A stretch of 64,000 bases of DNA, from the NCBI RefSeq assembly GCF_024055605.1, contig NZ_JAMXLX010000004.1, forward strand, positions 418,509 to 482,508, given 5' to 3'. The notes under the pieces are model-generated. The model searched no databases and had not been told where the DNA came from. It was given only the letters and a program-made list of their open reading frames with translations. The translations under genes were made by a program, and so were the position numbers. How positions within the stretch are numbered: the first letter of the stretch is position 1; each line of letters starts with the position of its first letter. The DNA is from Ciceribacter sichuanensis. GTDB taxonomy: Bacteria; Pseudomonadota; Alphaproteobacteria; Rhizobiales; Rhizobiaceae. Positions 25,181 to 33,804 of the stretch are shown one piece after another.

Positions 25181-27394
25181 ATGACCTACAAGAACTTCAC
25201 CATCGAGACCGACGCAGACGGCATCGCCCTTGTAATCTGGGACATGCCCGACAAGTCGATGAACGTCTTTACCGTCGAAGTCATGGACGAGATCGAGAAG
25301 ATCGTCGACCAGACGGTGGCCGATGCCACCGTCAAGGGCGTGGTCTTCACCTCCGGCAAGAAGACTTTCTCCGGCGGCGCCGACCTCACCATGATCAAGG
25401 GCATGTTCTCCATGCTCGAGGAGGAAAAGGCGAAGGATCCGGCCGGGGCTGTGAAGAAGCTGTTCGACGCTGCCGGTCGCATGACTTGGCTGTGGCGCAA
25501 GATCGAGACCTGCGGCAAGCCGTGGGTCGCCGCGATCAACGGCACCTGCATGGGCGGCGCTTTCGAGCTTTCGCTTGCCTGCCATGGCCGCGTCGCCTCG
25601 AATTCCAAGTCGGTGAAGCTCGCTCTGCCCGAGGTCAAGGTCGGCATTTTTCCGGGTGCCGGTGGCACCCAGCGCGTGTCGCGTCTTGCCAACACGCAGG
25701 ATGCCCTGCAGATGATGACCACGGGGTCGAGCCTGACTGCATCGCGCGCCAAGGCCATGAATCTCGTGCATCAGGTGGTCGAGCCGGATCAGCTGATCCC
25801 GGCCGCGAAGCAGATGATCAAGGATGGTCTGAAGCCGGTCGCCCCATGGGACGAAAAGGGCTTTAAGGCTCCGGGCGGCGGTATCTGGACGCCTGCTGCA
25901 GCCCAGCTCTGGCCGGCTGCTCCCGCAATCCTGCGCCGCGAAACCTCCGGCAATTATCCCGCCGCTCTGGCCATCCTGAAATGCGTCTATGAAGGCCTGC
26001 AGGTTCCCTTCGATACCGGCCTGAAGATCGAGCAGCGGTATTTCACCCAGATCGTCCAGACGACCGAAGCCTTCTCGATGATCCGCTCGCTGTTCGTTTC
26101 CATGCAGGAACTGGGCAAGGGCGCCCGTCGCCCGGCAGGTGTCGGCAAGACCGAGCTGAAGAAGATCGGCGTCGTCGGCGCAGGCTTCATGGGTGCTTCC
26201 ATCGCCTATGTGACAGCTGCTGCCGGCATTCCGGTTGTGCTGATCGACCGCGACATGGAGGCTGCCGCCAAGGGCAAGGCGGTTTGCGAAGGCCTGGTGG
26301 CCGGTACAGTCGGCAAGGGCCGGATGAGCAAGGACGAAGGCGAGGCGCTGCTTTCGCTGATCACGCCGACGGATGACTACGGTTCGCTGAAGGATGCCGA
26401 CCTTGTTATCGAGGCCGTTTTCGAAGACCGCGACGTCAAGAAGGCCGTCATCGAGAAGGTCGAGGCCGTTCTGCCGGAAGGCGCGATCTTCGCCTCCAAT
26501 ACTTCCACCTTGCCGATCACCGGCCTTGCGAAGAACTCGAAGCGTCCGGTCGATTTCATCGGCATTCACTTCTTCTCGCCGGTCGAGAAGATGATGCTGA
26601 CCGAAGTCATTCTCGGCAAGGAAACGGGGGACAAGGCGCTGGCCGTCGCGCTCGATTACGTCGCCGCGATCAAGAAGACTCCGATCGTCGTCAACGATAC
26701 GCGTGGCTTCTTCGTCAATCGCTGCGTGCTCCGCTACATGTCGGAAAGCTACAACATGCTGATCGAGGGCGTGCCCCCGGTCATGATCGAGAATGCCGCG
26801 AAGTTCGCCGGCATGCCGGTCGGCCCACTGTCGCTCAACGACGAGGTGGCGATCGATCTCTCGCTCAAGATTCTCAAGGCGACTGTCGCCGATCTCGGCG
26901 AAAAGGCCATCGATCCGCGCCATATGGAACTTGTTTCCCGCATGGTCGAGAAGGAAGGCCGCTTCGGCCGCAAGAACGGCAAGGGCTTCTATGAATATCC
27001 GGCAAAGCCCGCCAAGAAGTTCCTGTGGCCGGGCCTGAAGGACTTCTACCCGCAGAAGAAGGCCGAAGACGTCGATATGAAGACGCTGCAGGAACGCTTC
27101 CTCGCAACGATTGCGCTGGAAGCCGCCCGCACCGTCGAGGAAGGCATCGTTATCGACCCGCGCGAAGCCGATGTCGGCTCGATCCTCGGTTTCGGCTTTG
27201 CGCCCTACACCGGCGGTGCGCTGAGCTACATCGATGGCATGGGCGTGAAGACCTTCGTCGAGCTTCTGGAGCGTCTGGCGAAGGACTACGGTGCCCACTT
27301 CAAGCCGACGCCGCTGCTCATCGACATGGCGGCCAAGGGCGAGACCTTCTACCGACGGTTCAATCCTTACGGTGAAGAAAAGAAGGCGGCCTGA
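25181..27394 (+). CDS. fadB: bifunctional enoyl-CoA hydratase/3-hydroxyacyl-CoA dehydrogenase
   Basis: A 737-residue fusion. Residues 1 to about 280 are a crotonase domain (SGGADLTMIKGMFSML, AAINGTCMGGAFELSLACHG, PEVKVGIFPGAGGTQR with the catalytic Glu residues). From about 325 comes the NAD-binding hydroxyacyl-CoA dehydrogenase (KIGVVGAGFMGASIAYV, FASNTSTLPIT, FIGIHFFSPVEKM with catalytic His) and two C-terminal dehydrogenase helices domains. It performs hydration and oxidation steps between the dehydrogenase and thiolase encoded upstream. Size and domain order match FadB/FadJ alpha subunits. Confidence 0.93.
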   Translation: MTYKNFTIETDADGIALVIWDMPDKSMNVFTVEVMDEIEKIVDQTVADATVKGVVFTSGKKTFSGGADLTMIKGMFSMLEEEKAKDPAGAVKKLFDAAGRMTWLWRKIETCGKPWVAAINGTCMGGAFELSLACHGRVASNSKSVKLALPEVKVGIFPGAGGTQRVSRLANTQDALQMMTTGSSLTASRAKAMNLVHQVVEPDQLIPAAKQMIKDGLKPVAPWDEKGFKAPGGGIWTPAAAQLWPAAPAILRRETSGNYPAALAILKCVYEGLQVPFDTGLKIEQRYFTQIVQTTEAFSMIRSLFVSMQELGKGARRPAGVGKTELKKIGVVGAGFMGASIAYVTAAAGIPVVLIDRDMEAAAKGKAVCEGLVAGTVGKGRMSKDEGEALLSLITPTDDYGSLKDADLVIEAVFEDRDVKKAVIEKVEAVLPEGAIFASNTSTLPITGLAKNSKRPVDFIGIHFFSPVEKMMLTEVILGKETGDKALAVALDYVAAIKKTPIVVNDTRGFFVNRCVLRYMSESYNMLIEGVPPVMIENAAKFAGMPVGPLSLNDEVAIDLSLKILKATVADLGEKAIDPRHMELVSRMVEKEGRFGRKNGKGFYEYPAKPAKKFLWPGLKDFYPQKKAEDVDMKTLQERFLATIALEAARTVEEGIVIDPREADVGSILGFGFAPYTGGALSYIDGMGVKTFVELLERLAKDYGAHFKPTPLLIDMAAKGETFYRRFNPYGEEKKAA

Positions 27395-27407
27395 TCATGC
27401 CGCTAGC

Positions 27408-27433
27408 CCTTCTCCCCGTTCGCGGGGAGAAGG
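27408..27433. repeat. dispersed palindromic repeat; likely also a bidirectional terminator
   Basis: Perfect hairpin with arms CCTTCTCCCCG and CGGGGAGAAGG around TTCG. Same arms as the element at 23842-23867. It lies between the convergent fadB-like and GNAT genes and can stop transcription from both. Confidence 0.75.
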
Positions 27434-27455
27434 ATTTCCGGTTCGCCCGGACTTT

Positions 27456-27965
27456 TCAAAGATGGCGTTCCATCATGATGACGGGTTTTCCGTGGTAGGT
27501 GCTGCGGGCAAACTCGTGCATCCGCATCTTCGCCGCGATCTTCAGTGAGGGGATGTTTTCCGGAGCGATGATGCAGGTTATCCGCTGGCCGGAAAAATTC
27601 TCTTCCGCCCACTGGAACACGGCCGCAGCGGCCTCGCTGGCATAACCCTTTCCATGCGCCGTCGGATGCAGCGTCCAGCCGGCCTCCATCGTGCCGATAA
27701 GCGATGGCGTCAGGTCGCGATGCAGGTCCTGAAAGCCGATCTGGCCGACGAACTGTCCGCTTTCCTTCTCTTCCATGACGAAATAGCCGAAGCCCATATA
27801 CAGCCAGCCTCCGGCCTGTCGTAGAAACCGGCCCCAGATCATTTCTTCGGAAAACGGTTCAGTCGAGATGTGGCGCAGAACCTCTGGATGAGACCACATC
27901 GTCGCATAGGCTTCGAAGTCTCGAAGTTCGGGACGTCGAAGAACAAGTCGTTCGGTTGTGATCAT
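27456..27965 (-). CDS. GNAT family N-acetyltransferase, RimJ/RimL-like
   Basis: A 169-residue acetyltransferase: TERLVLRRPELRDFEAYATMW at the N-terminus, FGYFVMEEKESGQFVGQIGFQDL, the acetyl-CoA-binding motif AGWTLHPTAHGKGYASEAAAAVFQWAEE split by an insertion, and ENIPSLKIAAKMRMHEF at the end. This is the pattern of acetyltransferases that modify protein N-termini or small amines; the acceptor is unknown. Convergent with the beta-oxidation operon. Confidence 0.88.
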   Translation of the reverse strand: MITTERLVLRRPELRDFEAYATMWSHPEVLRHISTEPFSEEMIWGRFLRQAGGWLYMGFGYFVMEEKESGQFVGQIGFQDLHRDLTPSLIGTMEAGWTLHPTAHGKGYASEAAAAVFQWAEENFSGQRITCIIAPENIPSLKIAAKMRMHEFARSTYHGKPVIMMERHL

Positions 27966-28085
27966 GGTAGTTCGGCCTCGCTTTGCAAATAAGAGACCGT
28001 GCTATAGCGGCGTTGCGACCTTGAGCAAAGCGGCGGTGCATGCCATCGGGTGCTTTACGCTCTTCGGCTATCGCCAGAGATCCAA

Positions 28086-29117
28086 TCAGTTCAGCATCGC
28101 ATAGGATTGCCGCAAGCCCTGACCTTCCAGCCAGCCGATCACGGCTTTCGGCTCGTCGGTCTGGATGATTGTGGCGCCCCTGTCGATCCAGAAGCCGTAG
28201 ACCGCGCCCGTCTGTCCCTGTGACCATGCCAGTCCGTCACCGCGACCACCGGCCACCATGCCTTCCGGCCGGTCGGTGATCGGGTAGGTATTGATCCACA
28301 TGTGGAAATTGCCACGGATTGCCGCTGCCCGGGCGCGCGGGGAGAAGAGCGGTCCGCCCGATGCCGTCAGAGGTTCGGCCGCATCCCTGCGCCAGTTGAT
28401 CATTTCGGCGGCCGGGGCATTGAACGCTCTCGCGACCCTTGCCACGAACGCGGTATCCTTCACGGCATCATCGGCGAGGATCGGCATGAAGGCAACGTCC
28501 GGACCAATTGCGGTCATGACGGAGCGGGCGCGTTCCAGGCGCTCGTCGTTCCAGATCGCCGTCTTGATCAGGATGCCGTCGGCCATGCCGAGCCTGCGCG
28601 CGGTCGCGACGATCTCCACCAGGTCTTCCGGCTCCAGCTTGTTATCGATGTTGACGAGGATGCGGCTCTTGGCATGTAGCAGCATTTCCGCCAGTGTCGG
28701 AACCGGTTCGTCGGTCACGATGCCTTTGCCTTCCACCATGAGCCGGCAGGTCTTCAATGTGGCAAGGCTTTGTTCCGCGACGGCTCCCTTGCATGTCGTG
28801 GTGCGCTCCAGCGTCGCGTCGTGCATCACCACAAGCGCGCCGTCCTGAGACCGTCGCACGTCAAGCTCGACCATTTCGACACCGATCGATGCCGAATGAT
28901 CGATCGCATCCCTGGAGTTTTCAGCGCGTACGACCTTGCCGTTTTCCTTCCAGCCCGCGCGATGGGCAACCACCATCACATGGTCGCGCCACCGGTTGGC
29001 GTCCGACAATCGCTCGCGGATCATTCCGGCATGGCTGGCTTCGGGAATATAGGCACCGGAAGGAAGGGCGGGAACGAAGGACAGGATCGTGGCGACAAAC
29101 GGGACGATCAGACGCAT
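28086..29117 (-). CDS. exported glycerophosphodiester phosphodiesterase family protein
   Basis: A 343-residue TIM-barrel enzyme with a signal peptide (LIVPFVATILSFVPALPSGA). GDPD motifs: VVAHRAGW with the catalytic His, RAENSRDAI, VEMVELDVRRSQDGALVVMHD with the metal-binding acids and second His, and VPTLAEMLLHAKSRILVNIDNK. Expected to hydrolyse glycerophosphodiesters in the periplasm into glycerol-3-phosphate and an alcohol. The C-terminus TIIQTDEPKAVIGWLEGQG is intact. Stands alone between the GNAT and GH32 genes. Confidence 0.87.
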   Translation of the reverse strand: MRLIVPFVATILSFVPALPSGAYIPEASHAGMIRERLSDANRWRDHVMVVAHRAGWKENGKVVRAENSRDAIDHSASIGVEMVELDVRRSQDGALVVMHDATLERTTTCKGAVAEQSLATLKTCRLMVEGKGIVTDEPVPTLAEMLLHAKSRILVNIDNKLEPEDLVEIVATARRLGMADGILIKTAIWNDERLERARSVMTAIGPDVAFMPILADDAVKDTAFVARVARAFNAPAAEMINWRRDAAEPLTASGGPLFSPRARAAAIRGNFHMWINTYPITDRPEGMVAGGRGDGLAWSQGQTGAVYGFWIDRGATIIQTDEPKAVIGWLEGQGLRQSYAMLN

Positions 29118-29279
29118 GGGACAGCTCCGGGGCCGGATGGATCATGATGTCGCGATAAAACCGCCGGATCACAGGGCGATGAAGGATTGGTGACGCTTGC
29201 ATGACGCAGGCCATGGAACAGTAGGCCGTCGCGGTCGTTGCCTCCCCAAAACAGGATAACGATGGAAAGGGTGATCGCC

Positions 29280-30986
29280 ATGGACCAGATGAACAATGCG
29301 GCCGAGGAAACGATACGGGTCATTCATGCGGACCTGCCCGTCAACGCGACGCTGCATCTGTGGCTGAAGGCGGTCAGTCTCGAAACACCCGGTTCGCTGT
29401 CGCTCTACAGCGTCAACGGCAAGTTCGGCGAGGTGCAGGCGATCAATGCCGAAGAACATTCCTTCCGCATCTATCAGGTGTTTGGCGGCGGTCCGATCGA
29501 ATTGCGCTACGACAGCCGCGACACCACCGTTTCCGTAGCCTACTGGTTTACAGCCTCGGATGTGCTGGAGACCGGCATTACGATCCTGCACACAAGTCCT
29601 GCCAACCAGCCGCCGGATCTCGCCGCCAGCTATCATTTCCGCCCGCCCTTCGGCTGGATGAACGATCCCAACGGTTTCGGACGCTTCGGCGGCCGGCCGC
29701 ATCTTTTCTACCAGCACTATTCGCATGGCCGCATGTGGAACAACATGCATTGGGGTCACGCGGTATCGTCGGATTACCTGCGCTGGCGTCACATGCCGGT
29801 CTTCCTATTTCCATCGGAGGATCTGACAGCCCGTCCGGACAAGCGTGGTGGCGCCTTTTCGGGCTCGGCGATCCCGCTGTCGAACGGACCGGGCATTCGC
29901 GTCTTTTTCACCGAGAAGGTGAACGGGCGCATCCCCGAGCAGGAGATACAGATGACGGCGACATCAGCCGATCTCTTCACCGCGGGCGAAGCCTCGGTGC
30001 TTCTGGCACAGAGGCCGGCAGGAGAGGGGCTAAGCCCTGACTTCCGCGATCCATACGTCTTCAAAGGACCCGATGGTCTCTGGAAGATGCTGCTCGGCAG
30101 CCAGAGCGAGGAGGGTGGCGTCATCCTGCTCTACGATACCGATGACCCGCAGGCCGCGAGTGGCTGGACTTATCGTGGCAAGCTGCTGGTCGACAGCCGG
30201 TATCGCACGACAGCGCTGGAATGCCCCTGTTTGCTGCCGATCGATGGCGAGGCAACGGACCCGAAGACGCGCTGGGCGCTGATCTATGGCCTGATGCATT
30301 CGCTGGATGAGAAAACTGGCCGGCGTAACCTGACCATGGTCGATGTCGGCTGGTTCGACGGGAAAACCTTCTCCCGGGAATTCAGCCGGGAACTCGATTT
30401 CGCCGCCGACAACTATGCCTTCCAGGCCTTCACCGATGGCCAGGTGCCGGTGGGTATCGGCTGGCTCGGCAATTGGGTCGATACAGGCCCGACAGTCGAT
30501 TTCCCGAGCGCCATGACCTTGCCACGCACGTTGAGGCTGGAGAACGGCCAGTTGCTTACCCCGCCCATCGGAACGGCGGAAAGCCTGAGAAGCCATATCC
30601 TTGACCGCACCCGGCTGGCAGCCGGAAACGTCGTCACCTTTCTCAACGGCGCGGTCGAGATCCTGTTCGATCTGGCGGAGGCCGGCCTACCCTTCGAACT
30701 CACGCTCGATCATCCCGATGTGCCCCTCGCCGTCGCTCAGGGCGAGGCGGGGCTCTTCATCCGCTATGGCGGGGATGAGGCCGCAACACCGCGCTATCTG
30801 GCGGAGGGCGCGCGTGTCAGCCGTCTTCGCATCTTTCTCGACTATGGCTCCATCGAAGTCTTCGCCGACGGCGGGCGCTATGCCGGCACCAAGCGCATCG
30901 AAGGTTTCGAGCCGGTTCGCTCTGCCCGTCTCATTGCCGGTGACGGTGCTATCATCTCCGCCACGATATGGGCGCTCAGGCTTTAA
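29280..30986 (+). CDS. glycoside hydrolase family 32 protein (beta-fructosidase type)
   Basis: Start ATG 29280 (AAAGGG upstream) gives 568 residues; earlier starts add a few residues only. After an N-terminal beta-rich part of about 120 residues comes the five-bladed propeller with all three GH32 hallmarks: WMNDPNG with nucleophile Asp129, RDP with Asp257, and EC with acid/base Glu314. The C-terminal beta sandwich ends in LDYGSIEVFADGGRYAGTKR. It should hydrolyse sucrose, levan or inulin-type fructosides. No signal peptide is seen, so it acts in the cytoplasm, and no transporter is linked. The N-terminal extension is unusual for simple sucrases. Confidence 0.88.
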   Translation: MDQMNNAAEETIRVIHADLPVNATLHLWLKAVSLETPGSLSLYSVNGKFGEVQAINAEEHSFRIYQVFGGGPIELRYDSRDTTVSVAYWFTASDVLETGITILHTSPANQPPDLAASYHFRPPFGWMNDPNGFGRFGGRPHLFYQHYSHGRMWNNMHWGHAVSSDYLRWRHMPVFLFPSEDLTARPDKRGGAFSGSAIPLSNGPGIRVFFTEKVNGRIPEQEIQMTATSADLFTAGEASVLLAQRPAGEGLSPDFRDPYVFKGPDGLWKMLLGSQSEEGGVILLYDTDDPQAASGWTYRGKLLVDSRYRTTALECPCLLPIDGEATDPKTRWALIYGLMHSLDEKTGRRNLTMVDVGWFDGKTFSREFSRELDFAADNYAFQAFTDGQVPVGIGWLGNWVDTGPTVDFPSAMTLPRTLRLENGQLLTPPIGTAESLRSHILDRTRLAAGNVVTFLNGAVEILFDLAEAGLPFELTLDHPDVPLAVAQGEAGLFIRYGGDEAATPRYLAEGARVSRLRIFLDYGSIEVFADGGRYAGTKRIEGFEPVRSARLIAGDGAIISATIWALRL

Positions 30987-30990
30987 GCGG

Positions 30991-32409
30991 CTATTCCGCC
31001 GCTTCGGACGCCCCTCGTACCCTGACCACCGTCACCGTGCAGGGGGCGGTCGCGGCCACTTCGCCCGAAACGCTGCCGAGCAGTGAGCGCATGGCCGAAT
31101 TTGCCCGGGCTCCCATCACGATATGATCGACCATGTTGTCCCGCGCGTAATCGAGAATGGCCTGTGCCGGGGAGACCGACTCGATCACATGGTAGGTGAC
31201 CGTCCCCTCGGGCGCTTTCAATGGTTCGGCCCAGTGTTTGAGCTGCACCAGCCGGGCCACGTGCTTGTTGTTGCCCTGTGCATCCAGATCGCTTTCGAGA
31301 CTGATGCGGGCAATCTTCAAGACGTTGAGGCAGGCGATGCGGGCATCGGGTGTCTTTTCGATGATGCGGCTCACTGTCAGCCGCAGCGCATCCGCCAGCG
31401 TCTCCGATCCGGTCGAGAGGTCTATCGCCACCATGACGATCGGCGCGTTCGCAAGACTTGCGGCTGCACCCGCCGGCTTCAGGAGTTCGATGGGGTCCGG
31501 ATTGAAACGGCGCTTGATGACGAGGGAGAGACCGTCGCGTTTCAGCTTCTCGGCGCGGGCCGTCAACGTCACCTTGGAGAGGTCCTGCAGGTCCATCGCC
31601 AGTTGCGCAGCGGTCGGGTAGCGCCGTGCCGGATTGATCTCCAGGCATCGCAGGATGACTTCCTGCAACGCCTTGGGAATCTCCGGGCTCAGCAGTCGCG
31701 GCGGGATGGCGTCGCGCCAGAGCCGTCTCTTCAGGCCCTTCATTCGCTGCGGGTCGCCGAAGGGCCGTTTGCCGGTCGCGAGAAAATACATCAGCACGCC
31801 AAGGGCAAAGAGGTCGCTGCGGAAATCGCTTCTGACACCGAGGATCTGCTCCGGCGCCATGTAGGGCGCCGTACCGTAGGGAAGCCGGAATTCCTCGTCC
31901 ATCAGGTCGGGCAGCTGCAGATGCCGGGCGAGGCCGTAGTCGACCAGCACGGCCTCGCCCGTTTCGCGGAACATGATGTTCGAAGGTTTGATATCGAGAT
32001 GCACCACGTTCTGCCGGTGCAGGTCGGCAAGCGCCGTGGCGATGTGGTTGCCGAGAAGCGCAACTTCCTCCACGGACCGGGGCAGGTCGTCGAGCAGGGG
32101 ATAGAGCGACTTTCCGGGCAGCATCTCGAACACGATATAGGGCTGTACGGCGAAATCCCCGTTGGCGACGAAGCGGGGCACATGAATGCCCGACAGACGC
32201 GGCATGATCATCTGCTCCATCTCGAAGCCGACGATCATGGCCGGATCGATGCCCTGGCCGAGCTCCGGCACTTTCATCAGCATCGGGAAATCGATGTCGG
32301 GTCGCGTCACTTCGAATAGCCGGGACATACCGCCCTTGTGGGCAAGCTTGCCGATGGTGAAGCCATCGATCACCCTGCCGCTTTCAAGATGCGTCTTCGC
32401 CATGTTCAC
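30991..32409 (-). CDS. serine/threonine protein kinase fused to a UspA domain
   Basis: A 472-residue fusion. Residues about 10-290 are a Hanks-type kinase: KGGMSRLFEV in place of the glycine loop, catalytic Lys in LMKVP, HLDIKPSNIMF as the catalytic loop, DYGLARHL (Tyr instead of Phe in DFG) and YMAPEQI. Residues about 325-468 are a universal stress protein domain (IVMVAIDLSTGSETLADALRL, HIVMGARANSAMRSLLGSVSGEVAATAPCTVTVV), which often binds ATP. No membrane segment, so the fusion is cytosolic. It overlaps the upstream phosphoesterase gene by four bases and forms an operon with it. Confidence 0.9.
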   Translation of the reverse strand: MNMAKTHLESGRVIDGFTIGKLAHKGGMSRLFEVTRPDIDFPMLMKVPELGQGIDPAMIVGFEMEQMIMPRLSGIHVPRFVANGDFAVQPYIVFEMLPGKSLYPLLDDLPRSVEEVALLGNHIATALADLHRQNVVHLDIKPSNIMFRETGEAVLVDYGLARHLQLPDLMDEEFRLPYGTAPYMAPEQILGVRSDFRSDLFALGVLMYFLATGKRPFGDPQRMKGLKRRLWRDAIPPRLLSPEIPKALQEVILRCLEINPARRYPTAAQLAMDLQDLSKVTLTARAEKLKRDGLSLVIKRRFNPDPIELLKPAGAAASLANAPIVMVAIDLSTGSETLADALRLTVSRIIEKTPDARIACLNVLKIARISLESDLDAQGNNKHVARLVQLKHWAEPLKAPEGTVTYHVIESVSPAQAILDYARDNMVDHIVMGARANSAMRSLLGSVSGEVAATAPCTVTVVRVRGASEAAE

Positions 32410-33146
32410 CGCCCCCTGAACAGTCTTGCCGCCAGGCTATCGGGCAGGCCCGCCGCACGGATCTTCGCGGCCGCCGTTTCGATATCATAGCCCACGCGAT
32501 GAAATTCGAGTTCGCCCTTCTCGGTGTCAAGGATACCGAATGCCGCGGCGGGGTTTCCGTCGCGCGGTTGTCCGACCGATCCCATAACTGCCAGCCAGCG
32601 CCGTTGGGAGAGAAGCGGTATGCTGTTCGCCGAGGTCGGGATGAACGCCGAAACCTTGTCATGCCCGCCGAGGCAATAGAGCGCCGGGCGGTGCAGGTGG
32701 CCGCAGAAGATCAGCCTTGCCCGACAGGAGACGAACTGTCGAAGCGCGTCATCGGTATCCGTCACATAGCTGAAACGGGCTGGGGTCGCCGCGTTGGAAT
32801 GCACATACAGGCGATCGCCTTCTTCGGCCTGCAGCGGCAGGCCGGCGAGAAAGGCGCGTTCGTCGGCGCCGAGTTGGCCGCGCGTCCAGTCTATGGCAGC
32901 GGTCGCCGTTTCGTTCATGGAGATCGCCGGGTCGTCCAGCGCCTGATCGTGATTGCCGCGCACGACGATGGCGCCGCTTTCGGCGAGTTCCATCGTCTTG
33001 CGGGTGCACCATGCCGGATCGGCCCCATAGCCGACGATATCGCCGAGCATAACGTAGCGCGCGGCCTCTTGCCGCGCGGCTGCGTCGAGTACGGCTTCAT
33101 AGGCCTCGCGATTGGCGTGGATATCCGAAATCAAAGCGATCCGCAT
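32406..33146 (-). CDS. metallophosphoesterase (YfcE/ApaH-like)
   Basis: A 246-residue calcineurin-like enzyme: LISDIHANREA, MLGDIVGYG, VVRGNHDQALDD, and FCGHLHRP are the ordered metal ligands. The GYGADP variant is typical of small bacterial phosphodiesterases or protein phosphatases. The ATG-overlap with the kinase-UspA gene downstream suggests the pair acts together, possibly as kinase and counteracting phosphatase; this is inference. Cytoplasmic. Confidence 0.88.
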   Translation of the reverse strand: MRIALISDIHANREAYEAVLDAAARQEAARYVMLGDIVGYGADPAWCTRKTMELAESGAIVVRGNHDQALDDPAISMNETATAAIDWTRGQLGADERAFLAGLPLQAEEGDRLYVHSNAATPARFSYVTDTDDALRQFVSCRARLIFCGHLHRPALYCLGGHDKVSAFIPTSANSIPLLSQRRWLAVMGSVGQPRDGNPAAAFGILDTEKGELEFHRVGYDIETAAAKIRAAGLPDSLAARLFRGR

Positions 33147-33254
33147 GGCCCCTCCCTGGCGACGAATGCTCGGAATACCAATCTAGGTGGCTTTTGCGGG
33201 GGACGCTATTGGCCGGAAGGAGGGTGCGTTCGCCGCGCCGGGTTGGTCAGACTT

Positions 33255-33578
33255 TCAGGCGGGATGCAGGGCCTGCTCTTCGTTCGGCCCGGCCTTCTTT
33301 TCGTGCTGCGATCTTTCCGACGTTTCGGAGCCTGAGGCATGCAGGTCCTCCAGCCGCTTCTTGATCGCCAGTGCGTAGATCGTCTGGAGGATATTGCGGT
33401 CGGCAAGATGAGGGTCGGTCAGCGCCAGAAGTGCCGCGCGAACCAGCTTCTTGTTGTTCACCTGCGGGCAGCGTTCCTGCACATAGGCATAGAGTGCCGC
33501 GTCGCCCAACCCGGTGGATGCACCGTCGACCAGAGCCTCGTAGATTTTCCGCTTTGCCAATTCGTTTCTCCGTCCCAT
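33255..33578 (-). CDS. conserved hypothetical protein
   Basis: A 107-residue soluble protein, helical, with landmarks RNELAKRKIYEALVDGAST, LYAYVQERCPQVNNKKLVRAALLALTD and NILQTIYALAIKKRLEDLH. The N-terminal 85 residues look like one compact domain; the tail is charged and disordered. No family recognised. It is transcribed towards the phosphoesterase gene, with 108 bases between them, and may share its transcript. Confidence 0.6.
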   Translation of the reverse strand: MGRRNELAKRKIYEALVDGASTGLGDAALYAYVQERCPQVNNKKLVRAALLALTDPHLADRNILQTIYALAIKKRLEDLHASGSETSERSQHEKKAGPNEEQALHPA

Positions 33579-33804
33579 TGCACCGCGCTCGCCCCGCGAA
33601 GCAGAATGGCACCATAGCCGTCACAAAACTGTCACGCAACGAACCGCATTCTGCACCTGCCAAATGAGGCATAGGTGGGCGTCATCGCTGCGTCAAACAG
33701 CCGAAGTAGCGTGATGGTCTGTCCGTTCGCCCTCTGCGGTATTCGCCCCTCTGGCGAAGTCGCAAGGGCTGTGGGACGCTGACCAATGGCAGGTGGAGAA
33801 CAGC

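Noticed and set aside
25148..27298. 716-codon frame antisense to the fadB-like gene
   Set aside because: No family match and full overlap with a well-supported gene.
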